64,000 nt of DNA, from the NCBI GenBank assembly GCA_948146395.1, contig OX411543.1, forward strand, positions 25,042,526 to 25,106,525. Reading direction: 5' to 3'. Shown here one piece after another: positions 44,430 to 55,749 of this stretch. The position numbers and the translations under genes were made by a program. How positions within the stretch are numbered: the first letter of the stretch is position 1; every line of letters starts with the position of its first letter. Source of the DNA: Fragum whitleyi (lineage: Eukaryota; Mollusca; Bivalvia; Cardiida; Cardiidae). The notes beneath the pieces are model-generated. The model was not told the origin of the DNA. It saw nothing but the letters and a program-made list of their open reading frames with translations, and ran no database searches.

Positions 44430-46370
44430 ATGCTTCTGTACTGTAGGAATATACCAGATGAGATGAGTTGATAAAGAAAATAAATTCTAGTTTGTAATTA
44501 GAAATCGGATGAATGGTTCTCAATATTTACGATAAAGAAATTTTGTAAGACTAGTTTGGTTTTGTGTGTGTGTGTGTGTTTTGTTGTTGTTGTTGTTTAT
44601 GTTTTGTTTTGTTTTTGTTGTTGTTGTTGTGGGGATTTTTTTTAAATATACGGTGCTTCCGTGGTTTCATTCAATTCGAAAGCCTCTAGTTCAATTAACA
44701 AAGGAACCAAATACATCATGCGGTGACTCAGATTATTTTTATAGATTATATAATGAATTGGAATGTTGATGCATGAATTCCGCTTTTGAAATCCATGATG
44801 AAATTGGAATTCTTGCGATGAAAAGTACGAGGTCGGTCTTGATTAATTCTTAAACGAAATAACCAAAACAGTTATGTTAGCAATACTTTATAAGTTAATT
44901 CTTACAAGTTAGATGTTTACAAATCTGTGCAGAAATATCCTTGGTTCCAAAAGAAAGTGTGCAGTTTCACTTATTAGTTTTCCTTATTTTTTGCAAAGTT
45001 GGAGGAACTCTTGCTCGTAAAATCTGTTGCATGTTTTAGATATGACCCTTTAAAAACGAGGCATGAAATCCGATTTCGAAAAAAAGTTACGTACACTGTG
45101 GACACTTGTACAGCACATATGGTGTTGAGATTTGCCCTCCTAGAATTTCTTTTCTAGCAAAGAGAAATATGCTTTCGCGATTTTTCCTAGTTTTACTAGG
45201 GACTCCCTACAAATTCCAAATTGAAGTTTGAGTTTACATACAGACGTCACACCTGTGCCAACGTTGGAATTCGCTACGCTTATTGGTCAATAACGTCCGC
45301 TACAACGGTGCAATAGCGTTATACAATTTTAGTTGATGCATAACAGAGGAAGCTCGAGCGGATGCATACAATTCTTTTGGAGTATGAGTGCTAATTTAAT
45401 TTCATGGACTGTTTTCTTCGCACAGGGTTAATTTTCGCCCACACACGAATATTGTACGTCAACTTATGTTGTTTTAAAGTGTACAATTGCTCTTCAGATG
45501 TTAATTTATTACAAGGTTGGACACAGGAATTAAACTTAATGCAATTCCTAAATATGTATTCATCAACTGTGGGATACAAAAGCAAATCATTCAAAATCAA
45601 AGATCCTTTACTAGCCTAAAGTCAATGAGTGCCTTATTTCTCAAAGTACCGATGGTCAATAGTACCGAGGTTTGTCATGCAAAATTTTGTGACGGTACAT
45701 TGAGTTAATTTCGAGATATTCGAATTCTAAAAGTGCACTCTTTCTTTTGGAACTGAGTATATGTCTTGGGTTTCGAGAAAATTGGTTAACCGTTTAATTA
45801 AATAATGTGATGCAGTCAAGTAAAAAAAAGTTGTATAAAAAGGGGATTTTGACTTACGCTATTACTTTCTTCAATACCTTAAAAAATGACTTGTTATGTA
45901 GAAAGTATAACGTCTCTTTGTTGTTGTCATAACATCGGTCTGACTTTTTCGTTAACAGAAAACCACCTCGGACGTAAGTGTAGCAATTTTGGGTCATTTA
46001 AAAGGTAATTTGGCTTCTGGTGGTATTTTGATCAAGCCTTTCGAAGAAAGGCAAATTTCTTCAATGATTTCAGATCTTTTGGGCAAATGATGATCTAATA
46101 ATAAAACGCAGTGAAACGCGTTTTGTTATCAACTTTTAATATGCGAAGTTTTGATCTAGGTTTCGTTGGTTTTGTTTAACATAAGGTCAACATGATTTTT
46201 CGTGACGTGAGTTTTATACCGTTAAAAGTTCAAGCTTTGAAGAGTTGACGTTGAAATCGTCGCAATTTGTTTTAAAAAAGAATAGTGAACCGAAATATTA
46301 AGCCAATCAGAATGCTTGAATAGTGGTGGATTGGTCTAGAATGAGTTATTTCTACATGAGAATATGGCAC
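44430..46370. other. No gene recognised; low-complexity GT/TTG and a hairpin repeat
   Basis: 44560-44630 is GT- and TTG-rich. 46040-46170 matches the hairpin repeat at 30415-30555. Short frames around 45391-45708 are not supported. Confidence 0.4.
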
Positions 46371-46371
46371 T

Positions 46372-46576
46372 GGGACCCGTTTTACTAACCATCTTACGAT
46401 CTTTTTTTGCGTAAGTCAAAAATTTAATTTGCTTCTGCGGGAGTAACTAGAAGTGTAATTCTGCAATGCATTATCTCATTGGAAGGCAGAATCTAACAAT
46501 GAACGAAAACACCAGGTACGATTTGTGATTTTGACTTACGATTGATTTTTTCGTAAGATGTTTAGTAAATTAAATT
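46372..46576. mobile_element. MITE with CATCTTACG ends
   Basis: ACTAACCATCTTACGATCTT plus GCGTAAGTCAAAA inverts to TTTTGACTTACGATTGATTT plus CGTAAGATGTTTAGTAA. About 200 bp; no target duplication defined. Confidence 0.7.
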
Positions 46577-46632
46577 GTGTCTACCATCATGCGACGACGA
46601 AAAGGAAATCGCGTGTATCAAACATCAGATGG

Positions 46633-47064
46633 TACAGTTAACAACTTCGTGAAATTGAAAAAGTGAATGATTTTGGAATGATTAAGGAATAAAATTGATT
46701 GAGTGTGTTTTGACTGAATTTAATGAGAGGTAAGCCAATATCGCAAATTTTGTTCAGGATGAACAAAATTAGCGATATTGATTACTCCCCTTTAATAAAA
46801 TATGCATACAAGTTCTATAGAAAGCTTCTTCCTCTTCAAGAACCTATTAGACGCTTACAATTTAAATTTTGTCAGTGTTATCGCGATTTTTCTCTATCCA
46901 AATTTATTTTGAATGACATTGTTGATTCTATATTTTTACAATGGGTTTGATCGTTTTTGAATGGTTTGATCGAGTGTTTGGAATGAATGAATGGAGCGCT
47001 GAGTTAGCGATTTAGAATGGTTTTGATTGAGGTGAATGTCAATTTCACGATGTAACTAACTGTA
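46633..47064 (+). mobile_element. Family A MITE, forward, full length
   Basis: TACAGTTAACAACTTCGTGA to ACGATGTAACTAACTGTA; core TATCGCAAATTTTGTTCAGG with TGAACAAAATTAGCGATAT. Confidence 0.92.
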
Positions 47065-47068
47065 CTGG

Positions 47069-47305
47069 TACAGTTAGTTCCATAGTGAAATTTACATTCG
47101 CCTAAATCGAAACCATTCTATATCGCTCACTAAGCGCTCCATTCATTCATTCCAAACACCCAATCCAGTCACTTAAAATCGCTCCAAAATCGTTTTCTTG
47201 TTTGTTTTAGGATTGTAGAGGGTCTGATTGGTACGTGAAGATACAAAAATTGGAAAGAACGGAGAACTTTTAAATGGAGGGGGAAGGGGGTAATAAATTA
47301 TCTAA
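47069..47305 (-). mobile_element. Family A MITE, reverse, truncated
   Basis: TACAGTTAGTTCCATAGTGA starts 4 bp after the preceding copy, making a head-to-head pair; sequence is lost at the GGGGGTAATAAATTA point before the core. Confidence 0.8.
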
Positions 47306-47360
47306 TTATTTACAGCACGCAACAATATTACAACAAAAACGTTGATCGTCGGACACTGAA

Positions 47361-47590
47361 TCATCGTGTCACAATTCGATCCCTCTATGGTGGCACAAAT
47401 CATCGTGCCACAATCGATCCCTCTGTGGTGGTAAAAATCGTCGATTCACGATTCGATCCCTCTGTGGTGGCACAAATCATCGTAACACAATCGATCCCTC
47501 TGGGGTGGTACAAATCGTCGTGTCACGATTCGATCCCTCTGTGGTGGCACATCTCATCGTGCCACGATCCGTCCCTCTGTGGTGGCACAA
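47361..47590 (+). repeat. Six-copy alternating 39/38-bp tandem array built on a SINE box-B segment
   Basis: Six units start at 47361, 47400, 47438, 47477, 47515 and 47554 with lengths 39, 38, 39, 38, 39 and 37. Each has the core TCGATCCCTCTGTGGTGG. Odd units carry ATTCGATCC and GGTGGCAC; even units 2 and 4 carry AATCGATCC and GGTGGTA. The core corresponds to the SINE's TTCGATCCCCGGCCGCGGCAC region just upstream of the SINE body. The open frame across it is a repeat artefact. Confidence 0.8.
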
Positions 47591-47728
47591 TTCCATTCCG
47601 TCATTTGTCTCTCACAAATGGGTGAATGATCGTAAAACAATTTGGATGTGATACATGAAGATACCATGAATCCATGGTTAGGGGCTCCAGCCGCTGCGAT
47701 TTGACTGAAAGCGGCGTTACATAAAATA
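47591..47728 (+). mobile_element. Decayed SINE body and tail
   Basis: Aligns by eye to the body and tail of the SINE family: CATTTGTCTCTCACAAATGG, then CATGAATCCATGGTTAGGGG, then CTCCAGCCGCTGCGAT and AAAGCGGCGTTACATAAAA. The tRNA head in front has been replaced by, or has become, the tandem array 47361-47590. Confidence 0.65.
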
Positions 47729-48065
47729 GGTTTATAGAATACTAGACTGTCATTCGTTATCAGCGTTTCCATGTGATAATTGGCCTGAAGAACGTCAGAA
47801 GGTGTGATTTGGTCTCCTTGTTGGTGTGATATAACTCATAAATAATGCATTCTGAAATCATTTAGATGAATAGCTTTCCTGCGTTTATAGAATACTACAG
47901 TCTGTGATTCACTTAAGCAATGCATTCGCTGATGAAAGTTACAAGTATGCATGATGAACTTTCCAAGAGCTATGGAATACCTGGTTCTTCTTGATCGTGT
48001 CCGTACAAAACGTGGTACACAGTGCCTTGGTTTAATGTCTCGCCTGTCAAAAAATTTACATTGTA

Positions 48066-48238
48066 CTGGTAAGAAATTCGTGAAATTGACAATGTAAATG
48101 AATTTGTGTGTGAGAGAGAAGCGTTTTTGAATAATTTGAGTGAGTTTTAGGCATGGCGTGCCACAAATTAAGCGCTGACTGAGTGATTTTTTAAATAAGG
48201 TTTTGATCAATGGCCCGTCAATTTCGCGATTTTTTGTA
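48066..48238 (+). mobile_element. Family A, internally deleted copy
   Basis: ATTCGTGAAATTGACAATGT at the left, TTGATCAATGGCCCGTCAAT then TTCGCGAT at the right; core absent. Confidence 0.65.
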
Positions 48239-48239
48239 A

Positions 48240-48325
48240 AAGGGCGGTGTAGGTTTTGAACCGATGACGTTTTTTCAGATTTAAAGGCAAGTGCTTTACA
48301 TACAAATCTACTTGGGTCATCGTGC
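48240..48325 (-). repeat. tRNA-like (SINE head) fragment
   Basis: Minus strand shows AAAGCACTTGCCTTTAAATC (D-arm end and anticodon stem of a SINE-type tRNA head) and CGGTTCAAAACC as a box-B match. Degraded; no SINE body recognised. Confidence 0.3.
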
Positions 48326-48599
48326 TGACCAAAAAACTTGTCAGATTATCTATGGACTTATTTCTAACAAGAAATTACAAAATGACTAGCGTTGCAATTG
48401 AAATTTACATGTGTCTTGTTACATTTTTACTAATTCTGTGGTATATACATGACCGATCAATCCAATATCTACGGGCAGTTTTTTTTTTGTTTTTTTTTTT
48501 AAATCTGCGTTAAGAATTACAAATAATATGATTATGACATTTATACTGATTTATGGCGATTTTGTATCGGATGTATTTTATCTAACCATCACTATCATC

Positions 48600-48695
48600 A
48601 CAATTTATTTTAATTATTATTATTATCATTATTACTATAATTATTATTACTATTCACTTTTTTTTATTATTATCATTTTTATTGTTATTGTGCAA
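48600..48695. repeat. (ATT)n-rich low-complexity tract
   Basis: TTATTATTATTATCATTATT-type sequence with no other content. Confidence 0.9.
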
Positions 48696-48936
48696 GGTTC
48701 CATAATGAATATAAGACACCTTAAGTATGTATTGCACAATGTCTATTTGCAAAAAGCTACAAGGCTTATGTATAATTCATAATAACAGATTGGGTTTCTC
48801 TCCTTATCGCTCAAAATGATTGACTGATATACTGGCTCGGATACTTCAATTACGAGTACGTGTACAGTCCTTACTTTAGGATAGTGAACATGTACGTACA
48901 GCTACAGTTAATAGCCTCTTAAAATGAGGGATATCG

Positions 48937-49289
48937 GTCGGTTATCTCCCTTGAAATACTCCTAAAGGAGGAAGGGTCCAAATCAGTGGTTACCTTGGGT
49001 TTTATCCTTATTTTCTTTGCAATGTAAGATTTACAGATAATCTCTAAATCAAATATTGCGCAATTAACAAATACATTTGACGTAAAATAATTATTTATTT
49101 TCTTCTTTGCTATTGAAAACTGTATCATAAATACGAATTGCATAAATAAGTATTTTGTATTTACAAACATAAAATTCGCAACTTATCCAAAGAAACTACG
49201 GATAAAATCCAAGGAAAATTACTAAAAGGACCGCTAACGATTTTGGAACTCCTCTGATTTAATCCACAAACCAAACAAGGGAGATAACA
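48937..49289. mobile_element. MITE with GTTATCTCCCTTG ends
   Basis: GTTATCTCCCTTGAAATAC at the left and CAAGGGAGATAAC at the right, with an inner inverted pair GGTTACCTTGGGTTTTATCC / GGATAAAATCCAAGG. About 350 bp, interior AT-rich. Confidence 0.65.
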
Positions 49290-49299
49290 CACCAAGGTC

Positions 49300-49600
49300 T
49301 CCCATTGACGTGATGAATTATTTTGGATTTTTTTCGGAATGAAATTGAATGCGTGCATGGGGCGAATTTTGAATTGAATTTAGGGGAGGTAAAACAAAAT
49401 CGATAAATCGTCCAATTGGCGAAAGTTTGTATCCCTCTTTAAAAATATCAACGAAAACTATTTATAGAAAAATGTGTATATTTTTTACTAAGATGTGTTA
49501 TAAAAAAATGTTGATTACCTTAATTTCGAACGAAATATCGACAATTTTTTACTTACTTTTAATACCATTCAAAACTTGCTTAATCTAATTTATTTATTTT
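49300..49600 (+). mobile_element. Family A MITE, forward, decayed
   Basis: TGATGAATTATTTTGGATTT, GAATGAAATTGAATGCGTGC, GGGGCGAATTTTGAATTGAA, GGGGAGGTAAAAC keep the arm order; the core is degraded. Confidence 0.6.
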
Positions 49601-49655
49601 CATTTTAAAATTATTGTATTGTTTTGAACTATTTTGGTGAGAGTTAGAAATGCTA

Positions 49656-49884
49656 TTAACCCTTTGCTGTTTAATCCCTACTTTATACGTGCCTGTGGTT
49701 TTATGCTCGAGAAAACATCGTGAAAAAAGAAGAAATTGCTTCTGACAAGCAATTTCTTCTTTTTTCACGATGTTTTCTCCCCTACTGAATGGTTCTTTCT
49801 CAAATTAAATCAACTTTTAATTTTCGTCTGCAAAATCTTTGAATTAGGACAGGTCCGAAATTTTGTAAAACAGGAAAGGGTTAA
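49656..49884 (+). mobile_element. piggyBac-like MITE (family E), copy 2
   Basis: TTAACCCTTTGCTGTTTAAT to AAACAGGAAAGGGTTAA with TTAA at both sides. The central near-perfect hairpin is GAAAACATCGTGAAAAAAGA plus AGAAATTGCTT and its complement. Confidence 0.88.
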
Positions 49885-49954
49885 CATATCACTGAGCGAA
49901 TTAGAGCTAATTTTGGTTGGTGATGAGTATTATTCTCACGATGTTTACAAACCT

Positions 49955-50015
49955 GCTTTCAGGATGATAAAACAGTACAAACTGTTTTTAAATTATACAC
50001 CGCTTTGCAAGTGCA
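49955..50015. repeat. Family P hairpin half
   Basis: CCTGCTTTCAGGATGATAAA plus ACAGTACAAACTG and ACACCGCTTTGCA; one half only. Confidence 0.5.
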
Positions 50016-50046
50016 CCATAGAGATAAGTGACATTTCACTACGTAT

Positions 50047-50150
50047 ATTGGAGTATAAAGTGCAATTGCCTTAGCACTTGGCAAATAACGCACGTAGGGC
50101 ATTATGTTTAAGCCATAATGCATGTTTAAGGCAATTGAACTTTAAACTCT
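50047..50150. repeat. Foldback hairpin
   Basis: GGAGTATAAAGTGCAATTGC plus CTTA pairs with TAAGGCAATTGAACTTTAAA; a smaller hairpin GGCATTATG/CATAATGC lies in the loop. Confidence 0.75.
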
Positions 50151-50159
50151 AATAACGCA

Positions 50160-51220
50160 ATAAGAAAGGCACTCGTCCCTTATAATTGCAATCATTCAGA
50201 TCTAAGAAACTATAGAAATACTCGGGAATAAAGTTTCAAGTCTACTTTCTGCGCGAATACGTTACGCATTTTTTTGATCGTGTATTGCCATTTCGCTATC
50301 GAAGTTTAGACATACGCGGAGGTACTTATGATAAAAAAATATTTCTGTCACGTTATTTTTCATTTCAAAACGAAACCAGCGTGCATGGGCTTAGTTGAGA
50401 ACGTTGCTTGATGGTCTTCGTCGACCCGCTATAACCGTCGGCTCAGATTCAGAACTGCATGCTTGTAATCAATTATTTAGCAAATATCTTTTTTCATTTA
50501 AGATTAAATAGCAATGCTAAGTGGTGGAAGGGGAACTAGGGTTATTGAGTTCAAACAACACTGTACTTACAGATTGAAGGTAGGGGATTTTCCCGAAAGA
50601 CCTATTGTATTTTATACAGAAATAAAGTGTTATTGAATTCCCCACGTGATTTGATTTTTTTTGGACTGCAATTATTTACGTACAAAGCGGGGCTAATTGT
50701 AAAGTTTGGTCATCCTGAATGCAGGGCGGTTGTAAGCGAACGCCTAGCACATTGACATCACAGATCGTATCGAGAACAAACGCCAAATTTAATGTGAGTA
50801 ATGCGGAAATCTTACCAGAAAGAGAGTTATGGATCTTCCCAACACGGGTCAAAGGTTGCGCTAGTTGGGATTGCTTTCTCAATTAGCGTTTTCTGCGGAG
50901 AATGTCAGTCTATCCAATCACGTGACTTTTTCTATACATAGGGAAGCAAGACACTGGTGATGTGAGAAGAAGTCTATGTTGTTTATTTACTTAGCATTAT
51001 TCTGCATGGATCTTGTTTGAGTTATCTGTTGGTCTTAAAATGCTTGGTGAATCATGCAATCATTCTTTATACCACTGCAAAAAAAACTTCTTTGCTTTAA
51101 ATGAAAAAAAACATGAGGTATCGAAACATGAGTGACTAAGAGAGGGGGTGGTCAGAAAACGCCTCAAACGGTGAATTGAATATTAGTAATTTCAGAGGTT
51201 TGCCTTTGACATTATCGAGT
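50160..51220. other. No gene recognised; one family P fragment
   Basis: 50673-50742 has ACAAAGCGGGGCTAATTGTA and TTTGGTCATCCTGAATGCAG, inverse of the family P wording. Remainder unassigned. Confidence 0.4.
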
Positions 51221-51224
51221 GATA

Positions 51225-51612
51225 TAGTTAGTTACATCGTGAAATTGACATACATCTCAATCAAAACCATCCTTAATCGCTCACTCAGCGCTACGTTCAT
51301 TCATTTCGAAACACTCACTCAAACCGCTCAAAAACGCTCGAAATGCCTAGAAAAGATAAGACCAACAGAAAAATCGACTTAGTTAAAATTGTTAGCGTTT
51401 GATTGGTTCTTAAGGAAAAGGGAATTTATTTATAGAACTTGTATACTCATTTTTTTTAAATTGGAGGTAATAGATATAGCTAATTTTGATCATTCTGGAA
51501 AAAATAGCAGGATTACCTCCCTTTAAATTCACACATCACCCTAATTCAATTTTATTTAAAAATCATTCCAAAATCATTCACCATGTCGATTTCCCGATGT
51601 GGTTCACTATAT
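51225..51612 (-). mobile_element. Family A MITE, reverse
   Basis: TAGTTAGTTACATCGTGAAA to TTCCCGATGTGGTTCACTAT; core shortened (TAGCTAATTTTGATCATTCT). Confidence 0.82.
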
Positions 51613-51754
51613 ACTTTCATTTCGAAACGTTATAGAAGTCGTTTAAAACGATGTGTTTTGTTTAATTGTATCTTGTTTGTTGTTGTTGTTGTTTGTTATA
51701 TGTTTTATTTGAGATTTCATTGATAATTAAGGTATATTCCCGATTCTTCCACTT

Positions 51755-52489
51755 TTGAAAACTCCACATTTGAAAATGCCAACAAAATTTCTTATAGATT
51801 TAAAGAGTGCGGGAAGTTGTAAAGTATTACGGCTTAGTAGCTCAGATGACTTTTTATTAAAACTTGCATACAAAGATTATTCTTTGCTACACGAACAGGA
51901 TAAAAGTTTATGGGTAGGATGTGCCAAAACAATCCGCTTTTTGAATCTCAACATCTCCTCATTGAGAAATACTAAACTTAAAAACGCACTTCTACATAAA
52001 TTGAAATCCATATATATTATTTGTTGGCATAAACAATTATTTGATGATGATGATAGAAAACAGTAAAGCACTGGTAATAAACTGAGAACGTACAGAATTT
52101 TAAATCCAATATAAAGCAAGAAAAAATATCTTGATATTTTAGACGGGAAGAAAAGACAAGTATTATGTTAATTTCGAATATCAGCTCATAATTTATAAAT
52201 TGAAAAGGGGCGACATTACAAAATTGAAGTAGAAAAAAGAATTTGTAGGTCATGTCAATCTGAGGTAGAAGATGAAATTCACTTTCTCCTTAATCGCCCC
52301 AATCTTGAAGAAGAAAGATCCTGTACACTTTCGAATAAAAAATCCAAATACATGTACAAAAGCATTTCAAACCTTAATACATATGAATTTTTTATCTTGT
52401 TGATGAGCTCAGAAGACGTTTTTATATCAATAAATATTAGTAATTTACTCATTAAACTCGTTGATAAAAAGAAAATAATTTTAGTATAA
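51755..52489 (+). pseudogene. LINE reverse-transcriptase ORF remnant, heavily degraded
   Basis: The first 103 codons (to 52066) read LLKLAYKDYSLLHEQDKSLW...VGCAKTIRFLNL, matching the segment before the zinc knuckle in CR1/L2-like LINE ORF2. After a frameshift and several stops come KLRTYRIL, KYLDILDGKK, FRISAHNL, IEKGRHYK, then ERICRSCQSEVEDEIHFLLN, ending near 52489. The order of motifs is that of an intact C-terminus, so this is a single decayed copy. It is related to, but diverged from, the remnant at 18198. Confidence 0.72.
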
Positions 52490-52700
52490 TTTTTTTTTTA
52501 TCCCTCTCTTCAAATGGCCCCATTGTGTGAAACATTTGTGAGCCAACGGCATCGTGTATCTGTATGTGTTATCCGATTTGTTCATTTGTTTGACATTTTG
52601 TTACATATTTTAAAGTTGATTAGCTGTAAAAAAAACTGCTCATGTTGGGCGCTTTTAATAGCAAATAAAGAATTTGTATTGTATTGTATAGTATTACAAT
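52490..52700 (+). mobile_element. LINE 3'UTR with TTGTA-repeat tail
   Basis: Continues directly from the LINE ORF remnant and ends in a TTGTATTGTATTGTATAG run near 52676-52692, a short tandem tail like the ATCT tail of the other LINE here. Confidence 0.5.
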
Positions 52701-52801
52701 TCCGGTCAGATTGATTCAAATTCAACTGTTTGTTCTTTTGAGCTTCATCGAAGTTTATTTTAATTCAAAGTAACAACAAATTATTATCAGCGATTAATGC
52801 C

Positions 52802-53146
52802 CTGGCAGGGCGGAGCCTAAGTAACGGGTCGTTGCACTTAAGGTTAAGGGAAATCAGCTTTTATCTAAAATAACCTACTTCTAAAGAGAGTCGGCATTAA
52901 TAACTCGAGACCTTAAATCGTGGATTGGTAACCAAATCCTCGTAACTTCAGCTTAATCAAGCTAAAGTTACGAGACATCGGTAACCAATCGATGAAATGT
53001 GTTCACTTTCTCAAAGCACGTGAATCCTTTAGATTTTAGGATACAGTTATTTGCACGCGTTAACGATGATCACCGATTTGAAAGAACACAAACTATTGAA
53101 AAGTAAACTCGCCAAATTACGTCAGAGTTAAGCCCCGCCCTGCCAG
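52802..53146. mobile_element. Family F MITE, complete copy 2
   Basis: CTGGCAGGGCGGAGCCTAAG and its partner GAGTTAAGCCCCGCCCTGCC then AG; central palindrome CGTAACTTCAGCTTAATCAA. Aligns end to end with 41368-41714. Confidence 0.85.
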
Positions 53147-53163
53147 TTCATCAATTACGCAGA

Positions 53164-53200
53164 ATAAATGGAATAAAATCGTTTACGGTTTTATTCCATT
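53164..53200. repeat. Short hairpin beside the family F MITE
   Basis: AAATGGAATAAAATCG pairs with CGGTTTTATTCCATTT over a 4-nt loop. Confidence 0.8.
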
Positions 53201-53389
53201 TAATTGTTTTTTTCCAAAAAAAAACCCCCAAAAAACTACAAACAAAATTTTATAAACCGCTTATGAAAGTACCGTAGAGTGGTATTTGACCCTCACGATT
53301 ATCATATTGCACTCTTTACCCATTTGACGTATTACCCTACTTAAATTAAAATGGATTTTTGGAAATTGAGAGAATCGGGAAGACAACAT

Positions 53390-53658
53390 TTTTTTTGTTT
53401 GTTTGAATGGGGTTTTACGCCGCTTTCAACAATCTTTCAGATATATCGCGGCGGCTGGAGCATCTAACAATGGAATTCTGGTATTTATCACACCAGTACC
53501 ACCATCACATCCTTTCCTAGCCTCCAGCTTCTATCCAATATAGGTCTACGATTATCGAGACAAATTGTCGAAAAGAATAAGTGCCACAGTCGGGAATCGA
53601 ACCCGGGACAGCTATATTGACAGTTCGACGCGCCACCAAGTGCGCTATGACGGCGTCC
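53390..53658 (-). mobile_element. tRNA-derived SINE, full length, 12-bp target duplication
   Basis: Minus-strand SINE of the same family but more diverged (head GACGCCGTCATAGCGCACTT, box B GGTTCGATTCCC). GGAAGACAACAT is duplicated at 53378-53389 and 53659-53670. The oligo-T after the left duplication is the complement of its A-rich tail. Confidence 0.88.
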
Positions 53659-54096
53659 GGAAGACAACATAATGGCAACGTATATAGATTAGGAAGTCGA
53701 GAGTTCTTAATGACGCACAAATGATTAGTAAATGGAACGATTGTTTATGTAAGGTGAAATCATTGGTGCAACTTTCTAAAACCTCGCATCTAATTTCAAT
53801 CTTAAACATTCATGATAGCATCAGAATAATTTCGAAATATCCCACGCAGAAATTACCAAGTCCAAACTCGAGGCGTCACGTGACCTGTATTTACATATTT
53901 ATCAACCTAATGGTGTAACCATATACCGCAAACTGTGCCAGAAAATAATGTCTTATTTGGAAGGCTTCCCCGGACGGCTTATAATTGAAAAATCGAACTT
54001 AAATTATCATACAACAAGACGAAACTTTTGTCTTGGATTTTTGTCTCCCTCTCGGTCAATTATTTTTCTCAAAGAGGACACAGTCAGAAGATCGAT

Positions 54097-54548
54097 TACA
54101 GTAAGTTACATCGTGAAAAAGAAATTCGCCTCGATCAAAACCATTCTTTATCATTCAATCTGCGCTCCATTCATTCATTCCAAACACTCACTCATATCAT
54201 TCAAAAACGCTCAAACCCATTAAAAAATATGGAATCAAGAACGTCATTCAAAATAAATTTGGTTAGAGAAAAATCGCGATTTCACTGACATAATTCAAAT
54301 TGTAAGCGTCTAATAGGTTCTTTAAGAAATAAGAAGCTATCTATATAGAGATTGTTTGCAAATTTCATTAAAAGGAGGTAATCAATATCGCAAATCTTGT
54401 TCATCCTGAACAAAATTTGCGATATAGGATTATACCCCCCCCCCCCCATTAAATTCACTCAAAACTCGCTCCACACACCAATTCAATTTCATTCCAAAAT
54501 CATTCCAAAATCATTCACCTTATCAATTTAACAATGTTGTTAGCTGTA
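54097..54548 (-). mobile_element. Family A MITE, reverse, full length
   Basis: TTACAGTAAGTTACATCGTG to AATGTTGTTAGCTGTA; core TATCGCAAATCTTGTTCATC with TGAACAAAATTTGCGATAT (paired A/T change on both arms). A C13 run replaces ACCTCCC at 54434. Confidence 0.88.
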
Positions 54549-54549
54549 A

Positions 54550-55745
54550 AACGACACAGTGCACATTTAGCAGTCTTTGTTCTAATGTCTACATGTACAA
54601 CTAAAATAAAATGCAGATCTCTTAATTTTGAAAAGATTAGTATTCATAAGTATTCATTGAAGCAACACATTTCTTTAAGTCTCTAAAGACAAAGTGTTTA
54701 CATTTGAAATGACGATGTGGTTTTGTTTTAGTCGCATTTTTGTTTGTTTATTTACCCTACTGTCTGTATGTTTGTTTGTTTGCTGATGTTGTTGTTGTTT
54801 TTTTTTTTCTTTTCTTTTCTTGTTTTGTTTTGTGTATGTTTGTAATTGCCAACTGAAAAGGAGCTAATTACCACTCCACTCCTCGAGAGCAAGATGGGAG
54901 GGCAGAAGGACAGTCATAAAACTTCGACTCATTTGGTAGACTCTTAAACAGCCACTTCACACAGAATCTGGCAATTGCACATATTAGTTATGATACGATC
55001 TGATGACAGGCCTCTTCCTCTGAAATTAATGAATGGTTCTTGGTTAAGACGAGAGGTCCCGGGGACGTCTAGTTTTTGTCCCATATGAACACAAAACACG
55101 CACAGATTTACGGGCACTGCATTATTGATACATACGATTATCTTATTGTTACGTAATGGTATTTATTTGTTCTGCAAATCCTGAAAAAGTGGATTTGAAC
55201 TCGGAGCTTGGCAAGCTTGTTTCTGGTCCTTCGTTGAAGTAAATATTTAGACTGGAACACGACAGGAATTCAAGAATAGTTTTCTCGTGTATTGGTTAAA
55301 TAAAGAACCAACTGGAGCCTCAGATAAATGCTTAAATATGTTTTGAGTGACAAATTGAAAGGTCGCCCCTGTCAGACGAAAATTTGATTAATAATTATCA
55401 TGGCATTCTATTGAAATGCTTTGGGGATAATAAGGGCACATCGATGAGAGCGCTTCGTTTCGCAAGCGGGTAACACGAGGTCAAAAGCTTCAACGTTCGC
55501 GCTCAAGATGACGTTGATCAAAATGAATAAAACCAAAGATAAAAACTGCTCATTTTATTCGGTAACGAAACGCAGTGACAAAATCGAAAGTTTCAATTTG
55601 TTTTATTATGAAGTAAAATACCCATGGTTGATCGGAAAGCATGAGAGAAGTGTGTGTGTGTGTGTGGGGGGGGGGGGGATGTTCAAAGGTATTGACCAAG
55701 AATCCAGCAGAATACGGATTACCGGAAAAATACCCAAATTACTAC
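54550..55745. other. No gene recognised
   Basis: T- and TG-rich low complexity (54720-54845), and a (GT)n-G13 tract at about 55650-55679. Short frames unsupported. Confidence 0.4.
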
Positions 55746-55749
55746 ATTG

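Noticed and set aside
47361..47590. CRISPR-like array
   Set aside because: Units are contiguous with no unique spacers, and the sequence is eukaryotic.
47836..48210. 124-codon minus ORF, and a plus-strand frame ending at CTGGTAAGAAATTC
   Set aside because: The apparent donor GTAAGA is the family A terminal repeat, and about a third of the minus ORF is family A arm; no domain.
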